Below are positions 53,674 through 63,603 of a stretch of DNA of 64,000 bases, piece by piece. The notes under the pieces were generated by a model. The model had not been told where the DNA came from. It did no database searches and was given only the letters and a program-made list of their open reading frames with translations. Positions within the stretch are counted from its first letter, which is position 1; the number at the start of each line of letters is the position of its first letter. This DNA is from Platanthera guangdongensis (lineage: Eukaryota; Streptophyta; Magnoliopsida; Asparagales; Orchidaceae), in assembly GCA_039583875.1 (NCBI GenBank), contig CM077159.1:105363295-105427294 (forward strand), read 5' to 3'. A program made the translations under genes and the position numbers.

Positions 53674-54568
53674 CTATTTAGTATAAGGGTTAAAGATTTG
53701 GGATGAAGGACCCTTAGGATTGGATTTTGATTTGCCCTTGAAAGACTTTCCAGAGCTCTGACCTCTGTTCGACGATCGTGGAGCTGCGTTCGACGATCTT
53801 GGGTAAGATCGTCGAGCTCCGTTCGACGGTCGACTATGGCAGAGTTCAGGAACTTGAGATCGTCGACCTGAGTTCGACGATTTTGCCTGAGATCGTCGAT
53901 ATACGTTCGGCGATCGTCGATCTCCGTTCGACGATTTCTGATGGGACTTAGTTTTCTTGGGCAGATCAGAATTTTTCCTAGCTACCTCTACAACTCCCTT
54001 TCCTTTATCAGAAATGAATTTGATTGGAGTTGTTAGAACTATGGGTTGGCTGGATGAAGCACCCAAGCCCAGTGTACTATTAAATCTGGAGTTCACTGTG
54101 CTTGTGACGTCCATCAGCTTGATACTTCTCCCATTAAGGGATTCTTCAAGCTTCTTGGCCTCAGATAGCTCATTTTTCAGTGAAGCTATCTGCTCCCTAC
54201 AGCACTCCAACTCCTGAGAGAGTTTGAGGTTTTCTGACTTTAAGGTATTATGTTCAGATAAATGATTTCTGAGAGAGATAATTTCTTTCTCAGATTTTAG
54301 CAGGTCTAAATATAATGCTTTAAACTCAGATTTAAAGTCCTCTGAATTAAAATCAAATGAACTAATTACCTGATCTTCTTCAAGTTGAGTCTCTGAATCT
54401 GACTCTGGCTCTTCTTCATCTTAATTATGTTGAGAGGCATTGATTGCCATCATGCAGAACTCTTTCTCTTCTGCATCATCTTCATCATCACTGGAGCTCG
54501 ATGAGGCTTCTGACTCCTCTTCAGTCTCACTCCAGGATTCAGCAACAAACCCATTTCTTGTGTGTTTG
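53674..54568 (-). pseudogene. Gag C-terminal part of SIRE-B, with motif-encoded Arg-Ser repeats
   Basis: An acidic Ser/Asp/Glu region, an in-frame TAA at 54423-54421, a coiled coil (CREQIASLKNELSEAKKLEE), then a repeated S-N/S-G-x-R-R-S segment at 53757-53940. That segment is translated from the same CGTCGA inverted repeats as in U3. Ends KGKSKSNPKG. The knuckle half is at 63604-64000. Confidence 0.82.
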
Positions 54569-56874
54569 TGTAACACCCCGAAACTTAAAGGAGCAAAGGG
54601 GGACGTTTTGGGCCAGTTTGGGTTCTGGCAGAAGGCACACGGCCTGGGACACGGGCGTGTCCCAGGGCGTGTCAAGCGTATGTCGACACTTAGCCGCGAA
54701 GTCGTTGAGTTATACTCGACGATTCGTCGAGAATTGGGCACACGGCCTACGACACGGGCGTGTCGCAGGGCGTGTCGACCCGTGTCGACACTTAGCCGTG
54801 AAATCGTCGAGATATACTCGACGATTCGTCGAGAATGGGCACACGGCCTGCGACACGGGCGTGTCGCAGGGCGTGTCGACCCGTGTCGACGGTCGTCCCG
54901 GGGAGTCGTCGAGATTCACTCGACGATCGTCGAGACAAGGCACACGGCCTAGGATACGGGCGTGTCCAAGGCCGTGTCATCGAGTCGTCGATCTTCCCTC
55001 GACGAAATGTCCCGTGTACACGGCCTGGGGGCCCAGGCGTGTCAATATGACACGGGTAAGGACACAGGCGTGTCCTAGAACCCGTGCAGTGCTCGGGTTG
55101 AAAACGGAGAAAATCATGGGGTACACGGCCGGCTACACGCCGTGTCAGCTGGAACACGGGCGTGTCAGCTCGAACACGGGCGTGTTCGATACCCGTGTGA
55201 GGGTTCAGAAGATTCGATTTTGACGGCGAATGCGGCACACGGCCCTGGACACGGGCGTGTGCCAGGCCGTGTTCGGTCCAGATTGGGCATTTCAGCCCCG
55301 AATCAAAGCCGCTCGTTTTCTTAGGTTGAGATCTAACGGCTGGGGTTGGTTTTCCTGTGAGGATATACTCGGGTTTGACTTAGAAATCCTTCACTTTTCA
55401 CCCTTTTCATCTCTCCAAACCCTTGGAGAAAGAAGAGCTAAGGCAAGAGGAAGAGGAGCTAGATCCGCCATTGGAGGAGCTTCGGAGCTCCGAATCGCAA
55501 GCCGACTCCGGATCCACGGAGGCAACGCAAGTGCGGTGATTTCTATCCGATTACTTTTCGATGGTGCCAAAGAGGAACGCAAGGGTAACGATCCTCATCT
55601 TGAGCACTAGTAGCTCTCTTTCTTAGCATAGGAAGCCCGCTCTCGCGAGTTTTGCGGAGAGTTGGAGGCGTTCCTTCGGGTAGACATGTAAAGTCCCCGT
55701 TGTTTAGAGTCCGTATGCGAGAACGGACATAGGCATTTTGGTTGAAGCCTACCCGGACATGTTAGTCCGGATCGGTGATGTTGCATTGCATAAGGCCGGA
55801 GAAGACTCCGTGCTATTGGTTTGTTTTCGGGTTTTCTACGCGGTAGATTGCAGCAGGGAGCCTTGGGGACTAACCCAAAGGTGCACCCGGAAAACTGGGC
55901 GGATACGAGATCTTGCCAACTTGGAGGCCTGAGAGCCAACTCGAACATAACTGAGTTATGGTGACTTGCGGTAGAATGGGACTCGGTGAAAGTTTGACCC
56001 GCGCAAATGGCTTAAATTGTCGTTGTGAAGTGAGCACGGGTTAGATGGAGCCGTACCCGCTTTATGTCGTCCGTTAGAGCGACCTAAGGTTACGTGGAAC
56101 TCGCCGTTGGCATAGATGAGAGTCTTCGGTGGTCAATGGCTTAAATTGACGTGACCAATACCAAGAAGACGAATTGCTCATAGGTTTGACCGTCTTAGTG
56201 GCGGTGGTGAGTCCGGAATGTTAATGTCTTTAATTGACGTGACATCGACCGGTTCACCGAGAATGTGCCCTGAGTGCACGGGGCGTGTGGCCTTCCGAGC
56301 CAACGTCTGTGATGTTATGGCTATGGTTTTTATATTACTCGCTTATGCTAAGGAAATGCAGGGAAGGAGCATCGCCGCCCCGAGTTGGGGGCGGGATCGT
56401 TATAATTTGGTCAGCATTGCTGACCGTTGCCTTGTTTTGCCACCGTGCGGTGGATTGTTGCTTGCAGGTGCAGCTGGACCAAGCGGTCAATAGCGGGCTA
56501 AAGCCCTTTTTGCGAAGCTGGCCCTCGAAGGCCCAAGTAGAAGTGTTTTACTGCTTTACTCATGTATGACCGGCCTGCGCGCCGTGGTTTGTAAAACATG
56601 TAATTTTCAAGTGAAACACTTTGTAAGGTCTTAAGGCCGATTTTTGGGTATTTTGTATAACATTCCTGATTTTGTAATAGTGGACATTCGTGCTCTAATG
56701 CTGGGTTCTTGTTTACAACTTATATAAACTGCTTCCGCTAGAATGCTCTGTGTAGGACGTTGAGATTGGTTGGATGGTTTCCATACGTAACCACCCGGTC
56801 TGTCTGTGGTATATGGCGTCGGGCCCCGGCCGGACCTACTGCTATATGCTATGCGACGGATAGGGGGTGTTACA
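54569..56874 (+). repeat. 5' LTR of Tekay-3
   Basis: 2306 bp, TGTAACACCCCG...GGGGTGTTACA. U3 motif cluster at 54645-55290. The apparent long ORFs in the cluster (HTACDTGVSQGVS-type repeats) are palindrome artefacts. Confidence 0.95.
54645..55290 (+). repeat. Mixed palindrome cluster in Tekay-3 U3
   Basis: Combines GACACG-GG-CGTGTC (as Tekay-1), CGTGTCGACAC (as SIRE-A) and TCGTCGAG-ATATA-CTCGACGA / TCGTCGA-N7-TCGACGA (as SIRE-B; copy at 54985-55005). Same set in the 3' LTR at 61370-62010. Confidence 0.85.
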
Positions 56875-56877
56875 ATT

Positions 56878-56894
56878 TGGTATCAGACTACTGG
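56878..56894 (+). promoter_or_regulatory. Primer-binding site of Tekay-3
   Basis: TGGTATCAGACTACTGG, three bases after the LTR; ten-base match to initiator tRNA-Met. Identical variant to Tekay-2. The leader to 57099 carries the GAATTCGTGGACGAATTC hairpin (56913) and a CACTATAG junction near 57099 before the gag frame. Confidence 0.65.
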
Positions 56895-57099
56895 TTTTGG
56901 TCGGACTTAAGCTGAATTCGTGGACGAATTCTTTTTAAGGGGTGGTGAGCACATTGTGTGTGTCATCGTTATAACGGTAAAAGAACCCATGAATGTCCAC
57001 TTAGGAATGAAAATACTCGTGTTTGAGGAACCTGCGTGTTCCTATAATTGCTGTTCGCAATTTTATTTGGTCGCTTAACGGTGTTTTGTACCACTATAG

Positions 57100-58008
57100 G
57101 TGACCGGAAGCGGTGCTGGACAGCCTGAATGTCCGGTTTCTGAGGAGCATAGTGCACCCAGTGAGGTGTTTGAGCCTCCTCCTTCGTATGAAACCGTTTA
57201 GAAGGATCATAGAAGCGGTGTTTAATGTGGCGGGTGCACAGCTAGGAGGAAATGTACAACCCCTGCGCCCCTGTTGTGGCTTCAACGCCGGTGGGCGCGA
57301 TGCAGCAGATGACCTTTGGTAGACCATTGGGGCAGCAGCTGAATATGCATTTAGTGCAGGGAGCGCACACGGTTGAGGAATATTTTGCAAGCTTTTCTTA
57401 TGATAAGTCGCTACCCATGCTTTGAGTCGGATAATGAGCAAGCTACAGTCGATAGATTCTATAATGGCCTACGCGCCGAGTTACGAGTCCTACTGCTAGG
57501 ACCAAAGTTATTGGGATTCCGAGCCTTGGTGGAATCAGCTAGATCATTGGAGGCAGAGTTGAGGAAGACCCTTCCGATGCCAGCGACCATGGTATCGAAC
57601 TATACAAACCCCATAAGAGCTGTATCCAGCAGAATGCTGGAGAAAGGGGTTATGAAATCGACTAGTAAAGTTACTTACACTTGTTATACTTGTGGAAAGA
57701 AAGGGCACTTTGCCCGAGACTGTTGGAATGGTGCTCGGAAGGGTAAGAAACCTATGTCAGGAGCAGTCAAGGATGTCAGTGCAAAGGAAACGGCATTCAA
57801 AGTGCCGAACACCTCAAAGTCTGTATATCGAAAATGGTGTAAGAAGCATAGGACTTCAGGTCAAGCTCATTCTGGTGCTTCTGGGACGACTACGGGTCAG
57901 ACCCCGGGCACATGTTTCAACTGTGGCGAGCCGGGGAATTATGCTCGTGAGTGCCTAAAGCCTGGAGGAAGCACGCCGTCCGTGACGACAGGTATGGTTT
58001 AAAGATAG
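57100..58008 (+). pseudogene. Gag of Tekay-3, deleted and frameshifted, with two knuckles
   Basis: The N-terminal frame (VTGSGAGQPECP) is lost in frameshifts before 57373. The surviving ORF has RFYNGLRAELRVLL, ALVESARSLEAEL, an intact knuckle CYTCGKKGHFARDC, a repeat of the basic linker, and a second knuckle CFNCGEPGNYAREC. In the second knuckle the zinc-binding His is Asn (AAT at 57937-57939). The related Gags here have one knuckle, so a duplication is likely. Ends with TTGMV then TAA. Confidence 0.85.
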
Positions 58009-58226
58009 TTTTTCTTTAAATACTTGTCACTCTTGTGCATGTTAGCTTAGAACTACTAGTGTTAAGCCTTGTTATGACTTTCTTTATCTGCGAGAGCACC
58101 GTTCGTTTAGGGAGCTTCGCGTTCCTTTATTAGGAATTATATTGTGCGTCGGAGTACCTCCTTCGATGGTAAAAGACGAATTGGATGCGTTATAGTCCAA
58201 TGGTGCTCATTGTGCGCGGGTAGACG
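58009..58226 (+). pseudogene. Degenerate protease region, Tekay-3
   Basis: Only fragments readable in shifting frames: ARAPF-like start near 58092, VPPSMVKDELDAL, then stops. The DTG triplet is not preserved in a continuous frame. Confidence 0.55.
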
Positions 58227-59400
58227 TTGTTGCGCTTAGTTTTGGATTGGGAATCAGGAGTTCGACGTTATATTTGGTATGGACTGGCTCTCGAAGTAGC
58301 AAGCCAATATAGATGCGGTAGCAAGGAAGTCAAGCCGGGAGCAAGTCGTGAGATGACCTTTACGGGCTCGAAGAGGTCGAGCAAGATGTTGGCGTTTGCT
58401 CTTCAGGTGGTGAAGGCAGTTCGTGCCGGAGCAGAACTGTTCTTTACACTAGTGGAGGTTGCAAAGCCGAAGCCCGCGATGGATTGTATTTCAGTGGTAT
58501 CGGAATACCCTGATGTGTTCCCCGCAGATCTTCCTGGAGCCCCGCCTCAACGGGAGATAGATTTTACTATCGAGCTAGTGCCAGGTGCAAAGCCTGCGTC
58601 ACGATCTCCGTATCGGCTGGCGCCTAAGGAAATGGCGGAGCTGAAAGTTCAACTGCAAGAGTTGTTGGAGCAAGGGTATGTGCGCCCGAGTTCTTCGCCT
58701 CGGAGCGCACCGGTCCTCTTTGTTAAGAAGAAGGACGGAAGCTTGAGGTTATGTATTGATTATCGGGAGCTCAACAAGGTAACGACAAAGAACAAGAACC
58801 CGATCCCAAGGATCGATGACCTTTGTGATCAGTTGGTCGGGCCAACGCCGTACTCTAAAGTAGCTAAGAGAGAGTGATATCCCTAAGATAACGTTCAGTA
58901 CAGGACACGGGCGCTACGAGGTTACGGTCATGCCGTTTGGGCTGACTAATGCGCCGTCAGTATTCATGGATTTTATGAACAGGACGTTCAGGGAGTACTT
59001 GGACCATTTCGTGATCGTCTTCATCGACGATATTTTGGTGTACTCGCAAAGTGAGGAAGATCACTTCAAACATCTTCATTTGGTGTTAGAGATGCTAAGG
59101 AGAAATCAGTTGTACGTCAAGTTCTCGAAGTGCGAGTTTTGGCTATCCTCAGTGGCGTTCCTCGGGCATATAGTTAGTGGAGAGGGTATTGCTGTGGATC
59201 CGGCGAAGATTGTTGCGATACGGGAGTGGCCTGAGCTTGCTACGGAAGCAGAAGTCCGGAGCTTTTTGGGGCTTGCCGGCTATTATAGGCGCTTCGTGGA
59301 GAACTTCTCGCGGATAGTGTTACCTCTCACTACCTTGACGAGGAAGGAGCATAAGTTATTTTGGACGCTGGAGTGCGCGCGAGCTTTTGAGAAGTTTTAA
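58227..59400 (+). pseudogene. Reverse transcriptase of Tekay-3, frameshifted
   Basis: [53 protein letters not shown], a break near 58865 (YSKV with loss of LKSGYYQL), [14 protein letters not shown], catalytic FIDDILVYS and [11 protein letters not shown]. Ends in a stop at 59400. Confidence 0.9.
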
Positions 59401-59868
59401 TGTCGGTTGACTACGACGCCTGTGCTGACTTCGCCAAGTGGAACCAAAGGCAATGAGATTTTAATGATGCGTAGGGCAGCGTTTGGGTTGCGCGCTACTG
59501 CAACACGGAAGCGTAATAGCATATGGACGTAAGTTTTGCCTCGAAGCTATGGAGGCATAATTCTATACGGTGTGAAAGTGGATCTCTACGCCGGTCACAA
59601 GAGCGTGAAGCATCTGGTTGATCAGAAGGATCCGAATATACGACAGCGTAGATGGATGGAGTTCTTGGGAGACTATACATTCAAGATCCACTACGCTCCT
59701 GATAAAGGGAATGCGGTTGCTGACGCGGTGAGTCGCCAAGCCCCAGCTCGAGCCTATTGGCTATCGGTGCAAGATGAGCGATTGGTGCGAGAGTTGGTGG
59801 CATTGGGGATCGTTTGTATGGACAAGCAATCAAGTGCTGAAGCAGTTCATGGTAGAGGCTCTGGATGA
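59401..59868 (+). pseudogene. RNase H of Tekay-3, internally deleted
   Basis: [15 protein letters not shown] is readable across frames near 59480-59520, then about 100 bp are missing relative to Tekay-1 (the segment around [15 protein letters not shown]). GVKVDLYAGHKSVKHL follows, where TDH is changed to AGH, then YAPDKGNAVADAVSR. Confidence 0.85.
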
Positions 59869-61258
59869 GTCAAATTCCCAATTCGTCGTGGAGGACGTAT
59901 TGCTTTGGATAGACGTCGTCTGTGCGTCCCAAGCGTGGGCAATTTACGGGTGGAGTTGTTGTACGAGGCACACCATGCCAAGTACTCGATTCACCCGGGA
60001 GCACGAATATGTACCGCGACGTCAAGAAACTATTTTGGTGGCCGAGTTTAAAGAAGGATGTGGCGCTCTACGTATGTGAAGTGCCAAACTTGCGCCTTGG
60101 TGAAGGCGGAGTGCCAAAAGCCGGGAGGAGTTCTTAAGTCCTTGCCCATTCTGGAATGGAAATTCGACGACATCTCTATAGACTTCGTGCACGGTTTGCC
60201 AAGATCGCAAAGGGGAAACGACGCCATTTGGGTGTTCGTGGATCGATTAACGAAGGTGTCGCATTTTATTCCGCATAGGAAGGATGATCCGGTGGAGAAG
60301 TTAGCAACGTTTTTATGTGGATAACATAGTACGGCGTCATGGTGTGCCCCGCAGCATCGTGAGTGACCGAGATGGGCGGTTCACGTCCAATGATTGGAGG
60401 CTGGTGCAACAAATGTTGGGAACAAAGTTGAAATTCAGCACAGCCACCCATCTGCAAACGGATGGGCAGACCGAGAGGGTTAATAGAACCATGGAAGACA
60501 TGCTCCGCATGTGCGTCTTGGGTTTTGGAAAGCAATGGGAAGACCACCTTTATTTGGTAGAGTTCGCATACAACAACAACTACCAAGCGAGTATCCAGAC
60601 GACGCCCTTCGAGGCCCTTTATGGTAGCAAATGTCGCACGCCGTTGTCTTGGTTAGAAATGGGTGAGTCAAAGTTGTATAAGCGATCGGAAGTGGAGGAT
60701 GCTACTTCTTTGGTGAGAACGATTCGGGAGAGGTTGCTTAACGCTCAGAACCGGCAAGCAAAGTACTGTAATGCCAAGCACAGGAACGTGGAGTTCGCTG
60801 TGGGCGATTATGTATACTTAAAGATCAAGCCGTTCAAGGGTGTCTCGCGGGTGCGACGATTGAAAAAGCTAAGCCCGAGGTACCTTGGACCGTTCGAGGT
60901 TTTGGAGCGAGTTGGAGAAGCGGCCTATAGGTTGAAGCTTTCAGTGGAGCTAAGTATTTTACACGATGTATTCCACATTTCGGAGCTTCGGAACGCGGTG
61001 CAAGAGCCTACGCAAGTGATCGCGGTCGATCAAGTGCCGGTGGATAGTGGGCTAACAACGAAGGTCAAGCCCGTGCGGATTGAGGACTCGGAGGTCAAGC
61101 GGCTACGCAATGAAGAGATCAGGATGATCAAAGTCCGGTGGGACAATTGCGGTCGTGAGGCGCTCTCTTGGGAGCGAGAGCAGACTATGCTTGACGAGTA
61201 TCCGGAGTTGTTCCGCTCAGGTACAAATGTTGTTTTTGTATATCTTTCCTTTATGTAA
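59869..61258 (+). pseudogene. Integrase with chromodomain, Tekay-3
   Basis: Frameshifts near 59960, 60075 and 60320 split the zinc-binding and first catalytic parts (CQTCALVKAEC, DDISIDFVHGLP). The last ORF from 60317 is open: IVSDRDGRF, TDGQTERVNRT, KIKPFKGVSRVRRLKKLSP, LGPFEVLERVGEAAYRL and the chromodomain-like end KVRWDNCGREALSWERE ... YPELF. The upstream stop of Tekay-1 is absent here (SNSQFVVED). Confidence 0.88.
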
Positions 61259-61293
61259 TTTCGTGGGCGAAATTCTTTTAAGAGGGGGAGAGT
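61257..61293 (+). promoter_or_regulatory. Hairpin and polypurine tract of Tekay-3
   Basis: AATTTCGTGGGCGAAATT then CTTTTAAGAGGGGGAGAGT, abutting the 3' LTR. Confidence 0.75.
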
Positions 61294-63598
61294 TGTAACA
61301 CCCCGAAACTCAAAGGAGCAAAGGGGGACGTTTTGGGCCAGTTTGGGTTCTGGCAGAAGGCACACGGCCTGGGACACGGGCGTGTCCCAGGGCGTGTCAA
61401 GCGTCTGTCGACACTTAGCCGCGAAGTCGTCGAGTTATACTCGACGATTCGTCGAGAATTGGGCACACGGCCTACGACACGGGCGTGTCGCAGGGCGTGT
61501 CGACCCGTGTCGACACTTAGCCGTGAAATCGTCGAGATATACTCGACGATTCGTCGAGAATGGGCACACGGCCTGCGACACGGGCGTGTCGCAGGGCGTG
61601 TCGACCCGTGTCGACGGTCGTCCCGGGGAGTCGTCAAGATTCACTCGACGATCGTCGAGACAAGGCACACGGCCTAGGACACGGGCGTGTCCAAGGCCGT
61701 GTCATCGAGTCGTCGATCTTCCCTCGACGAAATGTCCCGTGTACACGGCCTGGGGGCCTAGGCGTGTCAATATGACACGGGCAAGGACACGGGCGTGTCC
61801 TAGAACCCGTGCAGTGCTCGGGTTGAAAACGGAGAAAATCATGGGGTACACGGCCGGCTACACGGCCGTGTCAGCTGGAACACGGGCGTGTCAGCTCGAA
61901 CACGGGCGTGTTCGATACCCGTGTGAGGGTTCAGAAGATTCGATTTTGACGGCGAATGCGGCACACGGCCCTGGACACGGGCGTGTGCCAGGCCGTGTTC
62001 GGTCCAGATTGGGCATTTCAGCCCCGAATCAAAGCCGCTCGTTTTCTTAGGTTGAGATCCGACGGCTGGGTTTGGTTCCTGTGAGGATATACTCGGGTTT
62101 GACTTAGAAAATCCTTCACTTTTCACCCTTTTCATCTCTCCAAATCCTTGGAGAAAGAAGAGCTAAGGCAAGAGGAAGAGGAGCTAGATCCGCCATTGGA
62201 GGAGCTTCGGAGCTCCGAATCGCAAGCCGACTCCGATCTCGATCCATGGAGGCAACGCAAGTGCGGTGATTTCTATCCGATTACTTTTCGATGGCGCCAA
62301 AGAGGAACGCATGGGTAACGATCCTCATCTTGAGCACTAGTAGCTCTCTTTCTTAGCATAGGAAGCCCGCTCTCGCGAGTTTGCGGAGAGTTGGAGGCGT
62401 TCCTTCGGGTAGATATGTAAAGTCCCCGTTGTTTAGAGTCCGTATGCGAGAACGGACATAGGCATTTTGGTTGAAGCCTACCCGGACATGTTAGTCCGGA
62501 TCGGTGATGTTGCATTGCATAAGGCCGGAGAAGACTCCGTGCTATTGGTTGTTTTCGGGTTTTCTACGCGGTAGATTGCAGCAGGGAGCCTTGGGGACTA
62601 ACCCAAAGGTGCACCCGGAAAACTGGGTGGATACGAGATCTTGCCAACTTGGAGGCCTGAGAGCCAACTCGAACATAACTGAGTTATGTGACTTGCGGTA
62701 GAATGGGACTCGGTGAAAGTTTGACCCGCGCAAATGGCTTAAATTGTCGTTGCGAAGTGAGCACGGGTTAGATGGAGCCGTACCCGCTTTATGTCATCCG
62801 GTTAGAGCGACCTAAGGTTACGTGGAACTCGCCGTTGGCATAGATGGGAGTCTTCGGTGGTCAATGGCTTAAATTGACGTGACCAATACCAAGAAGACGA
62901 ATTGCTCATAGGTTTGACCGTCTTAGTGGCGGTGGTGAGTCCGAATGTTAATGGCTTTAATTGACGTGATATCGACCGGTTCACCGAGAATGTGCCCTGA
63001 GTGCACGGGGCGTGTGGCCTTCCGAGCCAACGTCTGTGATGTTATGGCTATGGTTTTATATTACTCGCTTATGCTAAGGAAATGCAGGGAAGGAGCATCG
63101 CCGCCCCGAGTTGGGGCGGGATCGTTATAATTTGGTCAGCATTGCTGACCGTTGCCTTGTTTTGCCACCGTGCGGTGGATTGTTGCTTGCAGGTGCAGCT
63201 GGACCAAGCGGTCAATAGCGGGCTAAAGCCCTTTTTGCGAAGCTGGCCCTCGAAGGCCCAAGTAGAAGTGTTTACTGCTTTACTCATGTATGACCGGCCT
63301 GCGTGCCGTGGTTTGTAAAACATGTAATTTTCAAGTGAAACACTTTGTAAGGCCTTAAGGCCGATTTTTGGGTATTTTGTATAACATTCCTGATTTTGTA
63401 ATAGTGGACATTCGTGCTCTAATGCTGGGTTCTTGTTTACAACTTATATAAACTGCTTCCGCTAGAATGCTCTGTGTAGGACGTTGAGATTGGTTGGATG
63501 GTTTCCATACGTAACCACCCGGTCTGTCTGTGGTATATGGCGTCGGGCCCCGGCCGGACCTACTGCTATATGCTATGCGACGAATAGGGGGTGTTACA
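61294..63598 (+). repeat. 3' LTR of Tekay-3
   Basis: 2305 bp with the same motif cluster as the 5' LTR. Ends GGGGGTGTTACA followed by the GTTTG target duplication. Confidence 0.95.
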
Positions 63599-63603
63599 GT
63601 TTG

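Larger units (their letters stand above)
54569..63598 (+). mobile_element. Tekay-3, Ty3/gypsy Tekay chromovirus, young but coding-defective
   Basis: 9030 bp; LTRs 54569-56874 and 61294-63598; perfect TSD GTTTG at 54564-54568 and 63599-63603. The LTRs differ at roughly 35 sites by eye (about 98.5% identity), many C-to-T. gag and pol contain many frameshifts plus a deletion in RNase H, more decay than the LTR age suggests. Same family as Tekay-2. Confidence 0.95.

Noticed and set aside
54440..55223. Long plus-strand ORFs with HTACDTGVSQGVS-like repeats, again at 61343-62050
   Set aside because: Open only because the GACACGGGCGTGTC palindromes lack stops in several frames; they lie in LTR U3.
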